Of a DNA stretch of 64,000 nt, positions 20,920 through 31,849 are shown in pieces. The position numbers and the translations under genes are program-made. Position 1 is the stretch's first letter. The number at the start of each line of letters is the position of its first letter. The DNA is from Megascapheus bottae (taxonomy: Eukaryota > Chordata > Mammalia > Rodentia > Geomyidae). The notes beneath the pieces are model-generated. The model was not told the DNA's origin, did no database searches, and saw only the letters and a program-made list of their open reading frames with translations. The DNA is taken from NCBI GenBank assembly GCA_024803745.1, contig JANJXV010000040.1, forward strand, positions 331,001 through 395,000, read 5' to 3'.

Positions 20920-21285
20920 TCTTTTTTTTTGTCAGTCCTGGGACTTGAACTCAGGGCCTGGGCACTGGCCCTGAGCTTTTTCACTCAAGACTGGTGCTCT
21001 ACCACTTGAGCCATATCACCACTGCTGGCTTTTTGCTGGTTTGCAGCCTTAGAAGGCTCCCAGACTTTTCTGTCCAGGCTGGCCTCCAATCGCGATCCTC
21101 AGGTCTCAACCTCCTGTGAGAGCTAGGATGACCGGTGGGAGCCAGCGGCGCCCAGTTTATTCCAGATGCCTTTGTTCTGATCCTTTGCCTGGTCAATGCC
21201 GCCCTTCCTCTTCTCCTCCTCCTCCTCCTCCTTCTCCTCCTTCTTCTCCTCCTCCTTCTCCTTCTTCTTCTCCTTCTCATATGCC
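20920..21285 (-). mobile_element. Reverse SINE and CTC repeat after gene 1
   Basis: Reverse composite SINE 20920-21150; CTC/CTT repeat 21197-21280. Confidence 0.75.
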
Positions 21286-21424
21286 CAGCATTGTCCTGAG
21301 CGATATCTGCTTCCACGCTCTTACCTGACGGTTGCTGTGTCCACGCTGTGAGTTCACACAGAGAGGAGGCTGGAGCGTTGGGGACATTTTAACAGGCTGG
21401 CCTGTGGCGGTCCAGTGCCTGACA

Positions 21425-22110
21425 GGCTGCAGCCGGGCGTGGTGGCGCGGGCGTGTCATCCCAGCCACTCACAGGCTGAGACCTGAGGATGGAGTTCCAG
21501 GCCAGCTTGGGCAGGGAAGTCTCTCGGTGAGACTCTCATCTCCAGTGACCAGCAAAAAGCCAGGAGTGGAGCTGTGGCTCAAGTAGTAAAGCAACAGCCG
21601 AGAAAGGAAAAAACCTAGGGATCACACTCAGGTCCGGAGATCAGGACCAGTATTCTTTATTTGTATGTGTATATACACAATAGTGTACGTATATATATAT
21701 ATATAGCATATATATATACGTTATTGTATACACATAATAAACAGTAATAAGTATAATACATATGTAAAATATATTATAAATGTTCATTATATATGATATA
21801 CTATGTATATATCACCTATAATGCATGATATATAATACATCTTATATATTGAATATGTTATATAAACATAACCAAGTGTCAGTAGTTTACACGTAGAATC
21901 TCAGCTACTCAGGAGGCTGAGATCTGAGGATCCAGGTTCAAAGCCAGCCCAGGCAAGAGAGTCCATGAGATTCTGATCTCCCATGAACCACCAGAAAAGC
22001 TGCAAGTGGAGTTGTGGCTCAAGTGGCAGAGGACCAGCCTGGAGTGAAAAAGCCAAGTGACAGAACAGGCCCTGAGTTCCAACCCCAGGAGCAGCAGCGA
22101 AATAAACAAA
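21425..22110 (+). mobile_element. Two forward SINEs around an AT-rich block
   Basis: SINEs at 21430-21650 and 21868-22105; between them TATATA-type DNA (21655-21865). Confidence 0.75.
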
Positions 22111-22323
22111 CTAACTGGAGATGAGTGTGCACACGGATAAAAGAGCGAGTGACGCCCCTGCCACGTGGAAATGCTCCTGCAGCCTGGGAACCCCTTGTCT
22201 TCGCAGGCTGCTCAGCCTCTGGAAATTTCCTGACCAAACAAAGACACCTCTGTTGAGCACGGGCTCCATCTTACACCACACAGCTGACACCCGTGGAGTG
22301 TCACATTACATCCCCAGACTCAC

Positions 22324-22439
22324 GTGGTGGGATTGAACGCAGAGCCATTTATCCACTTCCACGCCTCCTCCCGCAGTGTGTGACTTAGTCCAATCCAGTA
22401 GAGGCTTTTGTCACATTCCAGAAACTTCTGCAGGAGCCT
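22324..22439 (-). CDS. KLRB1: KLRB1-like lectin exon (CTLD part 2)
   Basis: 116 bp, 38 codons plus 2 nt. Carries the WIGL and WKWINGSAFN core of NKR-P1 lectins. Choosing the acceptor at TATCCCAG (not the CCTGCAG 12 bp inside) gives RLLQKFLECDKSLYWIG, the expected spacing to WIG in rat NKR-P1 as remembered. Confidence 0.72.
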
Positions 22440-22470
22440 CTGGGATAGGAGAACAAATGACAACATGACT

Positions 22471-22474
<4 letters not shown>

Positions 22475-22510
<36 letters not shown>

Positions 22511-22745
22511 TGTGTATGTGCCAGTCCTGGGGCTTGAACTTGTGGCCTGAGCACTGTCCCTGAGCTCTTTTGCTGAAGGCTGGCACTCTACCACTTGAGC
22601 CACAACTCCACTTAGGACGTTTTGGTGGTTCATTGTGATAACAGCCTCACAGGCTTTTTTTATTTGCCTGAGCTGGCTTTGAACCATGATCCTCAGATCT
22701 CAGCCTCCTGAGCAGCTGGGGTACAGACGTGAGCCACCAACTGTG
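22475..22745 (-). mobile_element. GT repeat and reverse SINE in lectin intron
   Basis: GT repeat 22476-22510, then a reverse composite SINE to about 22740. It separates the two KLRB1-like exons together with the elements that follow. Confidence 0.72.
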
Positions 22746-22966
22746 TTTATTCTATTCATCCCCTAACATCCAGTGTCATAACACAAAAAAGAATTCCCTC
22801 ACTTCTCTTAAGTGTTAATTCTGCTTTCTCTGTGATATTTCTCTTAGGTAGATGCATCCATACACACACAGATGTAGATACCTACCTGCAAAAATATAGA
22901 TGAAAAACAAAGATGAGTTATACAGATAAACATATACAAATAGGATAGAGAAAAAAGCTAGAATAG

Positions 22967-23160
22967 TCTGGGAGCGTGGCCTAGTGGTAGAGTGCTTGCC
23001 TAGCATGCACAAAGCCCTGGGTTCCATTACTTGGTACCACATACACAGAAAAAAGCTGGAATTCATGCTGTGGCTCAAGTGGTAGAGTTCTAACCTTGAG
23101 AAAGCCCAAGGACAATGCCCAGGCCCTGAGTTCAAGCCCCAGGACTGGTAATAAAAAAGA
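22967..23160 (+). mobile_element. ID-headed SINE
   Basis: CTGGGAGCGTGGCCTAGTGG head, CTAGCATGC, and CCAGGACTGG 3' end. Confidence 0.8.
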
Positions 23161-23279
23161 TAAATGCACGCATACATATGTACACATACTCAGAAACATA
23201 GATACATACAGAATACCTGGAATCTAAAAGATATAGAGGTAAATACATAAATACAGAAGTAGAGAAAAAGAAAAGCAAA

Positions 23280-23835
23280 AGGATGGATAGATGGATGGTT
23301 GGATGGGTGGATAGGTGGATGGATGGATGGATGGATGACTGATGATGGTTGCTGGATGTAGATGGATGGGGGATAGATGGATGGATGGATGGATGGATGA
23401 GTGCCTGGGTGGGGGATGGATGGATGGATGGATGGATGGATGGGTGGGTGGATGGTTGGATAGGTGGATAGGTGGATGGATGGATGGATGGATGGATGGA
23501 TGGATGGATGGATGGGTGGGTGGGTGGATGGATGGATGGTTGGATAGGTGGATGGGTGGATGGATGGATGGATGGATGGATGGGTGGGTGGGTGGATGGA
23601 TGGATGGGTGGGTGGATGGATGGATGGTTGGATAGGTGGATGGGTGGATGGATGGATGGATGGATGGTTGGATAGGTGGATGGACGGATGGATGGATGGA
23701 TGGGTGGGTGGATGGATGGATAGATGGATGGTTGGATAGGTGGATGGATGGATGGGTGGGTGGGTGGGTGGATGGATGGAGGATGATGAAGGAGGGATGG
23801 TGGGAAGGTGGATAGTGATTGGATGGATGGAGACA
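23280..23835 (+). repeat. GGAT/GGGT tetranucleotide array
   Basis: About 550 bp of GGATGGATGGGTGGGTGG with recurring GGTTGGATAGGTGGAT blocks (near 23285, 23453, 23539, 23627, 23668, 23730). It ends 100 bp from the lectin exon. Confidence 0.9.
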
Positions 23836-23935
23836 GAGGCATATGTACAGAACGTTTGGTGAGAAGTGCAGAGATCCTGGCCGGGGTCCCAGGCTGCTGA
23901 CTTCCAGGAAGACATTTCACCCCACCCCCGCTCAC

Positions 23936-24093
23936 CAGCTCCTCCCGATCGCGAATGAGCAGCAGGCTGGATTCCTTAGTGGAGCAGGCAGCCAGACTGT
24001 CACGCCAAGTCACAGACGTGGATGATAAGAAGAGGCACTTGTCTCCACGCTGCTGCCACGACAGGGGGCACGAGGCCAGGGGCACTGTCTCCA
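23936..24093 (-). CDS. KLRB1: KLRB1-like lectin exon (CTLD part 1)
   Basis: 158 bp; starts with 2 nt of a split codon and ends in phase 0 after EEL. Contains the CPLSW cysteine, the second domain cysteine in DKCLF, and the [14 protein letters not shown] stretch. No stop codon inside. Confidence 0.75.
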
Positions 24094-25190
24094 CTGGAGA
24101 AGCAGGCAGAGGTTAACCTTCCACCACCCGGGCCCCACCATGCACACGTCACCCAGGCTGGTGAGGGGGGAGAAATTCAAGCCACACTCAACCACCATTG
24201 TGGTGATGACAGGAAAGTTTGAAAGAAACATTGAAACCGGGATTTCAGACCTCGGGCCCAGTCCAGGAGCTCCCTGCATTAGTACCGGCCACCCCTGGTC
24301 TTCTGTCCAGTCAGAGGAGCTGGATTTCAGGGCAGCACCTCAGGACACCTTGGGGCTTCAGGGTAAACAGGGAGAATTGGGGGACAGGGGTGAGAAAGAT
24401 CTGCAGAGTGAGCACAGCCCCCAGTGAGGCCTATTTGACCTTGAGTGCCATCTTTGTCCTTGAAAGAGACTGGGAGGTTGCTGTCTTGATTCCAGGATGG
24501 ACGAGGGGTGAGGTGAGCGTCTGAGCTGGGGCTGTGGGCTTTGAGATGCTCAGGAAAAAGAAGGCACTGCCCGGGGGTGGGGGGGCTGTGTGCCCGCCAT
24601 GCGCGATGCTTCTTCCAGAACCTTCTGGTGCCTTCTAGAAACCATCACAAAGGGGCTGCAACAGAGATTAGCTGGGATTGCAAGGCTCGCATATAGAGTC
24701 GGGGGGTCATTGAGGTGATCCCCAGGCCCCAGAAAACGCATCTCGGAAGGCTAGTGCTCTACCACTTGAGTCACAGCGCCACCTCCAGCTTTTTCTAGCA
24801 CTAGGCCACACGCCCAGCCCAGACTTTAGTCTCAGAGGAAAAACACACAATGGCGCCACGTCTCTGCGCCTCTGATCATATACCGTCTTTATCCACGTGA
24901 GCTCCAGGAAATGGGCACCAGGGGGGGTTTCCTCTGCATCGCTGTATTTCTTGGCTTTGCTTTCCTGTCGTGTGTGTTGCTGTCTCTGTCTGAGGTGGGC
25001 ACAGACGTGGAGGGACGAAAGGGTAAACAAAGGCAGCTGTGGTCCTGTCTGGACTCTACGGTCCCCAAAGAAACGCACTGGTGACGTGACGTGTGGAATT
25101 GTCACCCCTCCATCCACCACCTTTGCCATCACAGATTTCTTAGACTTTGAAAAAGAACTCATCTTTAACATTATTGGAGGACACACGATT
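24094..25190. other. Mostly unique intergenic/lectin-flank DNA
   Basis: A reverse SINE scrap at 24745-24815. I looked on the minus strand for the stalk, membrane and ITIM exons expected of a KLRB1 gene and could not support any. Confidence 0.5.
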
Positions 25191-25194
25191 CAGA

Positions 25195-26247
25195 GGCAGT
25201 CGCTCACACCTGTAATCCCAGCTGCATGTGAGGACGGAGGTGCTAAGCCAGCTCGGGCAAACAAGTGAACAAGACTCTTATCTCCAATTCAGCACACACA
25301 CGCACACACACACACACACACACAACCATAAGTGCAGGTGTGGCTCAAGTGGTAGAGTGCTTTGAATGTGGATCCTCAGATGGCAGCCTGCTGAGCAGCT
25401 GGGTGGACAGGTCCTGAGTTCAAATCTTAGTACCAGAATCCCCCCCCCAAAAAAATGGAGATTCTTTCTTAGGGTTCACAAGGCTTCAGTACTTTCTAGC
25501 CTTGGGCCCCAGTTCAGATCCAATAGAAGCCCTTTATTCTCTCCCCACTGGTTATGAAATATCTCCTATGATTTTACCGGCTTGTGTCTTGGGCCACCTG
25601 CATTTATCTAGCCAAAATATATATTTTCCGTCCATCAGTGAGCCAGAGAGGGAACTCCTCTGGCAATAAATAACAGAAAAACAACCAGCAGTTTCTTAAA
25701 CAAACATCCAAGTCCAGAGTTTGCTATTCCAAAGTTTGTGCACCAACCACCCGTTTGTGCTTCTCACCCACACATGTGTCCATGTTTTGAAATCACTTAG
25801 CAAACACGTCTTCATACCCATGCTTACTTGTTCTCTTTACCTGTCTCCTTCCTTGCTTCCTTTCTGCCAGTTCCAAGGCTCAATCTCAAGTTCTGGGCGC
25901 TGTCCCTGAGCTCTTCAGCTCAAGGCTGGCGCTTAACCACTTGAACCACGCCACCACGTCTGGTTTTCTGGTGGTTCCTTGGAGGTGAGAGTCTCACAGA
26001 CTTTCCTGCCCAGGCTGAATTTGAACCTCAGATCTCAGCCTTCTGAGTAGCTGGGGTGACAGGCGTGATGTCTGGCTGGATGGAGTTTTCCTGCAGATTG
26101 TGCTTTGATCCTTTTCATTAGTTTATCCAAGCCGGGTATGGATGGCTCACAACGGGTCACTCCAGCTACTCAGGAGGCTGAGATCTTGAGGATCAAGGTT
26201 CAAACCCAGCCTGGGCAGGAAAGTCTGTGAGACTCTAACCTTCAATT

Positions 26248-26299
<52 letters not shown>

Positions 26300-26400
26300 C
26301 CAGAACTGGCACTGTGGCTAAAGTGGTAAAGCACTAGCCGTGAGCCAAAGAAGCTCAAGGGCAGTGCCCAGAGTTCAAGCCCCAAGGACTGGCACAAAAA
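25195..26400. mobile_element. Intergenic SINE cluster
   Basis: Forward SINE 25195-25440 interrupted by a CA repeat (25295-25325); reverse SINE 25865-26075; forward SINE 26130-26400 with an internal CA repeat (26250-26297). Confidence 0.72.
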
Positions 26401-26754
26401 AAATAATAATAAAATGAAGAATGTGTCTGCCTGAACTGGCTTGAACTGTGATCCGCCCTTAGTCGCTGGGATTACAGGCCTGTGTTCCCGGCAGTGGTCT
26501 TGAGTGTGCTTCTGTTGAAGGTGGATGACATGAAGCAGATGCATGCATTTCCTCCACTTACAGGAAACACACTCGAGGAGGAGAGTCGCATGTTATCACC
26601 GTACAATCACCACGAATGCACACACATTCCTATCAGGGACGCGATAGGGTTGCAACACAAAGGAAAAAGAGTTTTTCTTGTTTATTTTTCCTAAAACCTT
26701 TCTACCTCAGAATCTTCCCCTTTTTTTTCAATTCCCAAATATTTATTTATTTTT

Positions 26755-27536
26755 CTTTCTCTTTTTCTTTTTTTTTTTTTTGCCAGTCCTGGGCTTGAAC
26801 TCAGGGCCTGAGCACTGTCCTTGGGCTTTCTCAAGGTTGGAGCTCTACCACTTGAGCCACAGCACCACTTCTGGCTTTTTCTATGTATGTGGTACTGAGG
26901 AATCGAACCCTGATCTTCCTGCATGCTAGACAAGCACTCTACCACTAGGCCACACTCCCGGCCCCCAAATATTTCTTGTTTGTTTTTAATATCATGGATT
27001 CCCCCTCCCTGTATTCTGTTTGTCTTTATTTTTCCTTTGTCTTCTCTTTTCCCTAACTCTTTCTTTTCCTTTTCCCTTTCAAAGAAAAAAAAATAATGGT
27101 TTGTGGAGCCTTCCACTTATTTGGCTTAGGCCTCCAGTGTCAAAATACTTGTCTCTTAATACAGCCAAGAAATAATCAGACTACTATTGATTCCACAGAG
27201 ATACTCAATAAAAACAGGCAGAAATTTAATAATACCAATCTGTCAGTTATCTCGACAATTGAGGATCGGATCCCTTCCTGGTTTAAGTAAATAATCTTGA
27301 AATATTTAGTTATTTCTGCTTCTTAAAGCCAATTGATAATTTCAGCGATTCAGGAGGCCGAGATTTGAGGATCGCAGTTCAAAGCCAGGCCAGGCAAGAA
27401 AATCCATGAGACTCTTATCTTCAATGAACTAGAAAACTAGAAAGTGGTAGAACATCAGCCTCAAGCTGAAGAGATCAGGGACAGTGTCCAGGCCCTGAGT
27501 TCAAGACCAAGTACTAACACAGTTTTTGCTTGTTTA

Positions 27537-27584
<48 letters not shown>

Positions 27585-28579
27585 CAGTCCTGGGGCTTGA
27601 ACTCAGGCCCTGGGCACTGTCTTTGGTCTTTCTCAAGGCTAGAGCTCTGCCATTTGAGCCACAGCACCACTTCCAGCTTTTTCTGTGTATGTGGTACTGA
27701 GGAATCGAACCCAGGGCTTCATGCATGGTAGGTAAGCACTCTACCACTAGGCCACGCTTCCGGTCCCAGAATTTTTTTTTTAATTTGAAATTCTGTTATA
27801 CTTTGAATCAATGTCATCTGAAATCATTTGTAATATTTTTCTTTCTTTTTGAATATTATTAACAAATTCAAGCCTTTAAACTGGCAGAACTAAGCTGGAA
27901 GCAGAGCCCTGGTTCAAATGGTAGAGCATCAGCCTTGAGCAGAAAAAACTAAAGGACAGGGGCCGGGAGTTTGGCGTAGTGGTAGAGTGCTCGCCTAGCA
28001 TGCACGACGCCCTGGGTTCAATTCCTCAGTACCACGTACATAGGAAAAGCTGAAAGTGGCGCTGTGGCTCAAGTGGCAGAGCTCTAGCCTTGAAGAAAAA
28101 GTGTCCAAGGACAGTGCCCAGGCCCTGAGTTCAAGCCCCAGGACAACAACAACAACAACAAAACCCTAAAGGACAGTATCCGGCTGAATTCAAGCCCTGA
28201 AACAGGCAGAATTTGTTTTTCACTTGACATTCTGTTACACTTGAAAACAGTAGAATGTGAAATCTTGCCACCATGTGTCATTTCTTATTTCATGTGCTAT
28301 AACAAGTCACTCTGACCTAGCCAAAAAAAAAAAAAAATCTCCTGATAATTCCTTTGTTAAAATGTTGCTTTGGCTGGGAGCTCGTGGCTCCCGCCTGGCC
28401 TCCCAGCTACTCAGGAGGCTGAGATCCAAGGCTCACAGTTCAAAGCCAGCAGGGGCAGAAAAGTCTATGTGACTTTAATCCGTAGCGAACCAGCAAAAAG
28501 CCAGAAGTGGAGCTGTGGCTCAAGTGGTAGAGCACCAACCTTGAATGAAAAAGCTTAGGGACACTGAGTTCAAGCCCCA

Positions 28580-28632
<53 letters not shown>

Positions 28633-28645
28633 AGAAAAAGAAAAG
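26755..28645. mobile_element. Intergenic SINE cluster
   Basis: Reverse ID-headed SINE 26780-26965; forward fragment 27335-27525; GT repeat 27539-27580 then reverse ID-headed SINE 27585-27770; forward fragments and an ID-headed SINE 27885-28160; forward composite SINE 28370-28580 with CA repeat to 28627. Confidence 0.72.
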
Positions 28646-28649
28646 CAAG

Positions 28650-29310
28650 ATACTATGTGGAAAACGAACCATACAACTTGCAGGTGGGGATGGGAGAGAA
28701 AAAAAACTGGGAGAGAAAACAGGGAAGGGTTGAAAGAAGAATCTAACTTATAAAACTGTCACCCCTCTGCCCCTCACATTCTCATAACAATTAAAAAATA
28801 TGCAAAGTATTTCTCCCTTATGAAAATCCAACCAACAGCTTTGTTGTTCTGCTTCTCCTGAGCTCTGACGTCTATTCAACTGAGAAAATCTCGTAGGAAT
28901 ATTCACATTTAAATAGCTAACAAAGCCCCCCCCCCAAAAGATATTGTCGCTTCCTCCTCCCAGGCCTTCCGCTCCCGCCCAGCTGTTCCCTGTTCCCTTA
29001 CTCCACCACCCCCTCCCTAGGCCTCCGTGAACAGCTGGAACACATTTCTTTTCTCATTTCCGGGGACAACATCTCCTAAACGTGGAAGCCAGCACCCCCT
29101 TAACAACCTTCAGTAGCTCACCAGCACCCACCCCAAGGCCTTCTGGCCTCCTGGATTCGCTTCCTTTCCCTTGGGTTAATTTTCTAAATTCCACTGAGAG
29201 CAATCACTTTATGAAACAAATCTGAAGCTTACCAGTAAGCTCAAATGTCTCCATGTTGCCAAATTCCTGTGCCACTGGAAGCTGGATTACTTTATCATGC
29301 TTCTAAGCTG
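28650..29310. other. Unique intergenic DNA
   Basis: No gene, SINE or tandem array recognised. Confidence 0.5.
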
Positions 29311-29311
29311 G

Positions 29312-29347
<36 letters not shown>

Positions 29348-29470
29348 CTATATATCATATATTAATACATATATTATATAATGTAATATAATATATATTG
29401 TATATATTATATAATTGAATATAGACACTGAATGTATATGTGTGTGTGTATATATATGTATATATATATA

Positions 29471-29521
<51 letters not shown>

Positions 29522-29730
29522 TGGTTGGTCCTGGGACTTGAACTCCAGGCCTAGGCACTGTCCCTGAGCTCTTCAGCTCAAGGCTGGTGCTCTACCACTT
29601 GAGCCACGGCGCCACTTCCAGTTTTCCGATGGTACATTGGTGATAAGACTCTCCTGGTCTTCCCCTGCCCAGGCTGGCTTTGAACCACGATCCCCAGATC
29701 TCAGGCTTGAGCTACCAACACTTGCCTTTC
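29310..29730. repeat. CT and TA/TG microsatellites with reverse SINE
   Basis: CT repeat 29311-29335, TA-rich DNA to 29520 including TGTGTG islands, then a reverse SINE 29522-29730. Confidence 0.8.
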
Positions 29731-29999
29731 CGTCTGTTTTCCACCCACATAAAAAGTCGGAACGGTCGGTGTGTATGTGTTTGTGCTTGTTTGGCCATTG
29801 TCTCTTAAGATTTGCACAGTGTCTGGCCCTCGTGAGATCCGTACTAAGTTACACAATATCCTGTCATTGCTGGGAATGTATTGATGGACAGATGAATTAT
29901 TAAACTGTGTCTAGAGAATGGGAGAGGAAAATGTAATGGCAGGAAAGGGCATTTGTGTCTGTACCACAGAGACGAACAGAAAGGTGACACTGCCCAAGA

Positions 30000-30412
30000 T
30001 GTATCTGAGCCCATGCCAGTGGCTCACGTCTGTCACCCCAGCTACTCAGGAGGCTGAGATCTGAGGATCGCAGTTCAAAGCCAGCCTGGGCAGGAAAGTC
30101 CATGAGACTCTGATCTCCAATGAACCAGCAAAAAAGCCAGATGCAAAAAGCCAAACGTAGCAGAAAAAAAGGGGGGGGAGAAACACTGTCCAAAAAAATG
30201 GACTCTTTATCTAACTAATATAGCTGTCCCCTTCTGCATATCACTTTGATTAATAACAATTTTGCAAAGGAGGGGCAAGTTTTCTTTTTTCTTTTTTAAG
30301 CCAGATGTTGGAGCCATGGCTCAAGTAATAGAGTGCTAGCCTTGAGCGAATAAAAGCTGAGTAACAGCATCCAGGCCTGAGCTCAAGCCCAGGACTGGCT
30401 TGCCCACTCAAA

Positions 30413-30453
<41 letters not shown>

Positions 30454-31365
30454 GGGCCAGGAGTGTGGCCTAGTGGTAGAGTGCTTGCCTAGCATGCATG
30501 AAGACCCAGGTTCGATTCCTCGGTACCACATACATAGAAAAAAGCCAGAAGTGGTGCTGAGGCTCAAGTGGTAGAGCTCTAGCCTTGAGAAAGTCCAAGG
30601 ACAGTGCTCAGGCCCTGAGCTCAAGCCCAGGACTGGCAAAAACAAAACAAAACAAAAATAATAAGAAGAAGAAATTTGTATACCAGATGGGAAAAACAAT
30701 TGGGACACTAATTAGACACAGTAGATGAAAGCTTATTCATTTATTTTTGCCGCACTCAAAAGTTGTTTTTGTTCTTTTGGTTTTTTGTGGGTCATGGAGC
30801 TTGAACTCTGGGTCTGGACACTGTCCCTGAGCTCTTCAGCTCAAGGCTACCACCCTATCCCTTGAGCCACAGTTTTCTAGTGATTAATTGGAGATAAGAG
30901 TCTATGGTCTCTTGTGCCAGGGCTGGCTTTGAACTTCAATCCTCAGATCTCAGCCTCCTGAGTAGCTAGGATTACAGGCTTAAGGCACCATACCTGGCTA
31001 TTCAAAGCTTATTTTTAAGGACTTGTTACTTATTTTCTTTCTCCGCAGGTCCCTATTATTATTATTATTATTATTGTGATTATTCCCTGATGCTGTCTTA
31101 ACCATTGAGCTCTCCAACCCTGTAGGGGAATCTTCTGGAATCTTTGCCAATTATCATGATAAATTATCTTATTTTGGCCAGGAGTTTGGCCTAGTGGTAA
31201 AGTGCTGGCCTAGCATGCCTGGGTTTGATTCCTCCGTACCACTTACATAACAAAAGCCGGAAGTGGTGCTGTGGCTCAAGTGGTAGAGCTCTAGCTTTGA
31301 GAAAGTCCAAGGAAAGCGCTCAGGCCCTGAGTTCAAGCCCCAAAACTGGCATCATCATCATCATA
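30000..31365. mobile_element. Intergenic SINE cluster upstream of gene 2
   Basis: Forward composite 30000-30185 and fragment 30295-30415; AAT repeat 30409-30453; ID-headed SINE 30455-30660; reverse SINE 30780-31000; ATT repeat 31054-31075; ID-headed SINE 31178-31355. The last is about 300 bp before the gene 2 TATA box. Confidence 0.75.
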
Positions 31366-31664
31366 AAATTATCTTGAGTCTGTTTTAAATCCACTTGAGG
31401 ATCCAGAAAAAAGACTGCCTTTTTTTTTTTCCTTCTTTTTAAGAGGAAAGCTTAGGCAAAGCTAATAAACTCCTTTACTATACAAACAGATAAATAACCA
31501 TCAATTGTAAAAACCCAGGGGAAAAAAAATACACTGCCGGGAATAAAATGTTAAAGCCTCCAGGAATCTGGGTCGTTTGCCAGAAAATAGACTTTGGCTG
31601 TAACCAGGCCTTGCAGAGACCTTTGCTTCCATAAATGCTGTGGGTGGACCTTGTGTTTGTTCAG

Positions 31665-31772
31665 GGGACAGGCATAAAAACCCAGCTGGCTCTCCCAGAG
31701 AGCTTTGGGGATCAGATCATTTTGCAGGAGGAGACCACAAGCCAGCCTGCTCCTTCTGGATCTTTCCACAGA
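31665..31772 (+). promoter_or_regulatory. Gene 2 core promoter and 5' UTR
   Basis: A TATA-like CATAAAAA at 31673-31680 stands about 95 bp before the ATG, suggesting transcription starts near 31705 and a 5' UTR of about 65 nt. There is no CpG island, which fits a tissue-restricted, liver-type secreted protein gene. A weak STAT-like CCGGGAATA lies near 31537. The ATG at 31635 is upstream of the TATA box and so is not the start. Confidence 0.55.
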
Positions 31773-31849
31773 ATGGAGAATTGCAAACTCCTTCTTTCCA
31801 GCCTGGTTGGCACTCTTCTGTTTCTTCTGCCCTCAGTGGCTGCAAAACC
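31773..31849 (+). CDS. Gene 2 exon 1, signal peptide
   Basis: 77 bp, donor GTAAGT. Only Met in frame downstream of the TATA box; a hydrophobic core of about 15 residues, then SVAA and KP. Confidence 0.93.

Larger units (their letters stand above)
22324..24093 (-). pseudogene. KLRB1: KLRB1 (CD161/NKR-P1)-like C-type lectin, two exons only
   Basis: Two minus-strand exons encode the first two thirds of an NK-cell-receptor C-type lectin domain. The upstream one (24093-23936) reads [14 protein letters not shown]...[24 protein letters not shown] between a TTCTCCAG acceptor and a GTGAGC donor. The downstream one (22439-22324) reads RLLQKFLECDKSLYWIGLSH...WKWINGSAFNP between TATCCCAG and GTGAGT. Phases join (0/0, then 2). 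[16 protein letters not shown] and WKWING are close to KLRB1 as remembered, and KLRB1 is known to lie in the same NK-complex/A2M neighbourhood of mammals. A third exon with the last two lectin cysteines should lie between 20.9 and 22.3 kb on this strand, and none was seen; the cytoplasmic, membrane and stalk exons were not found up to 31 kb either. I therefore call it a truncated remnant, though diverged exons could have been missed. Confidence 0.7.

Noticed and set aside
24707..25268. 159-codon minus and 123-codon plus frames in unique DNA
   Set aside because: No recognisable domain. The plus frame runs into a SINE; the minus frame lacks the membrane or ITIM features expected of lectin 5' exons.
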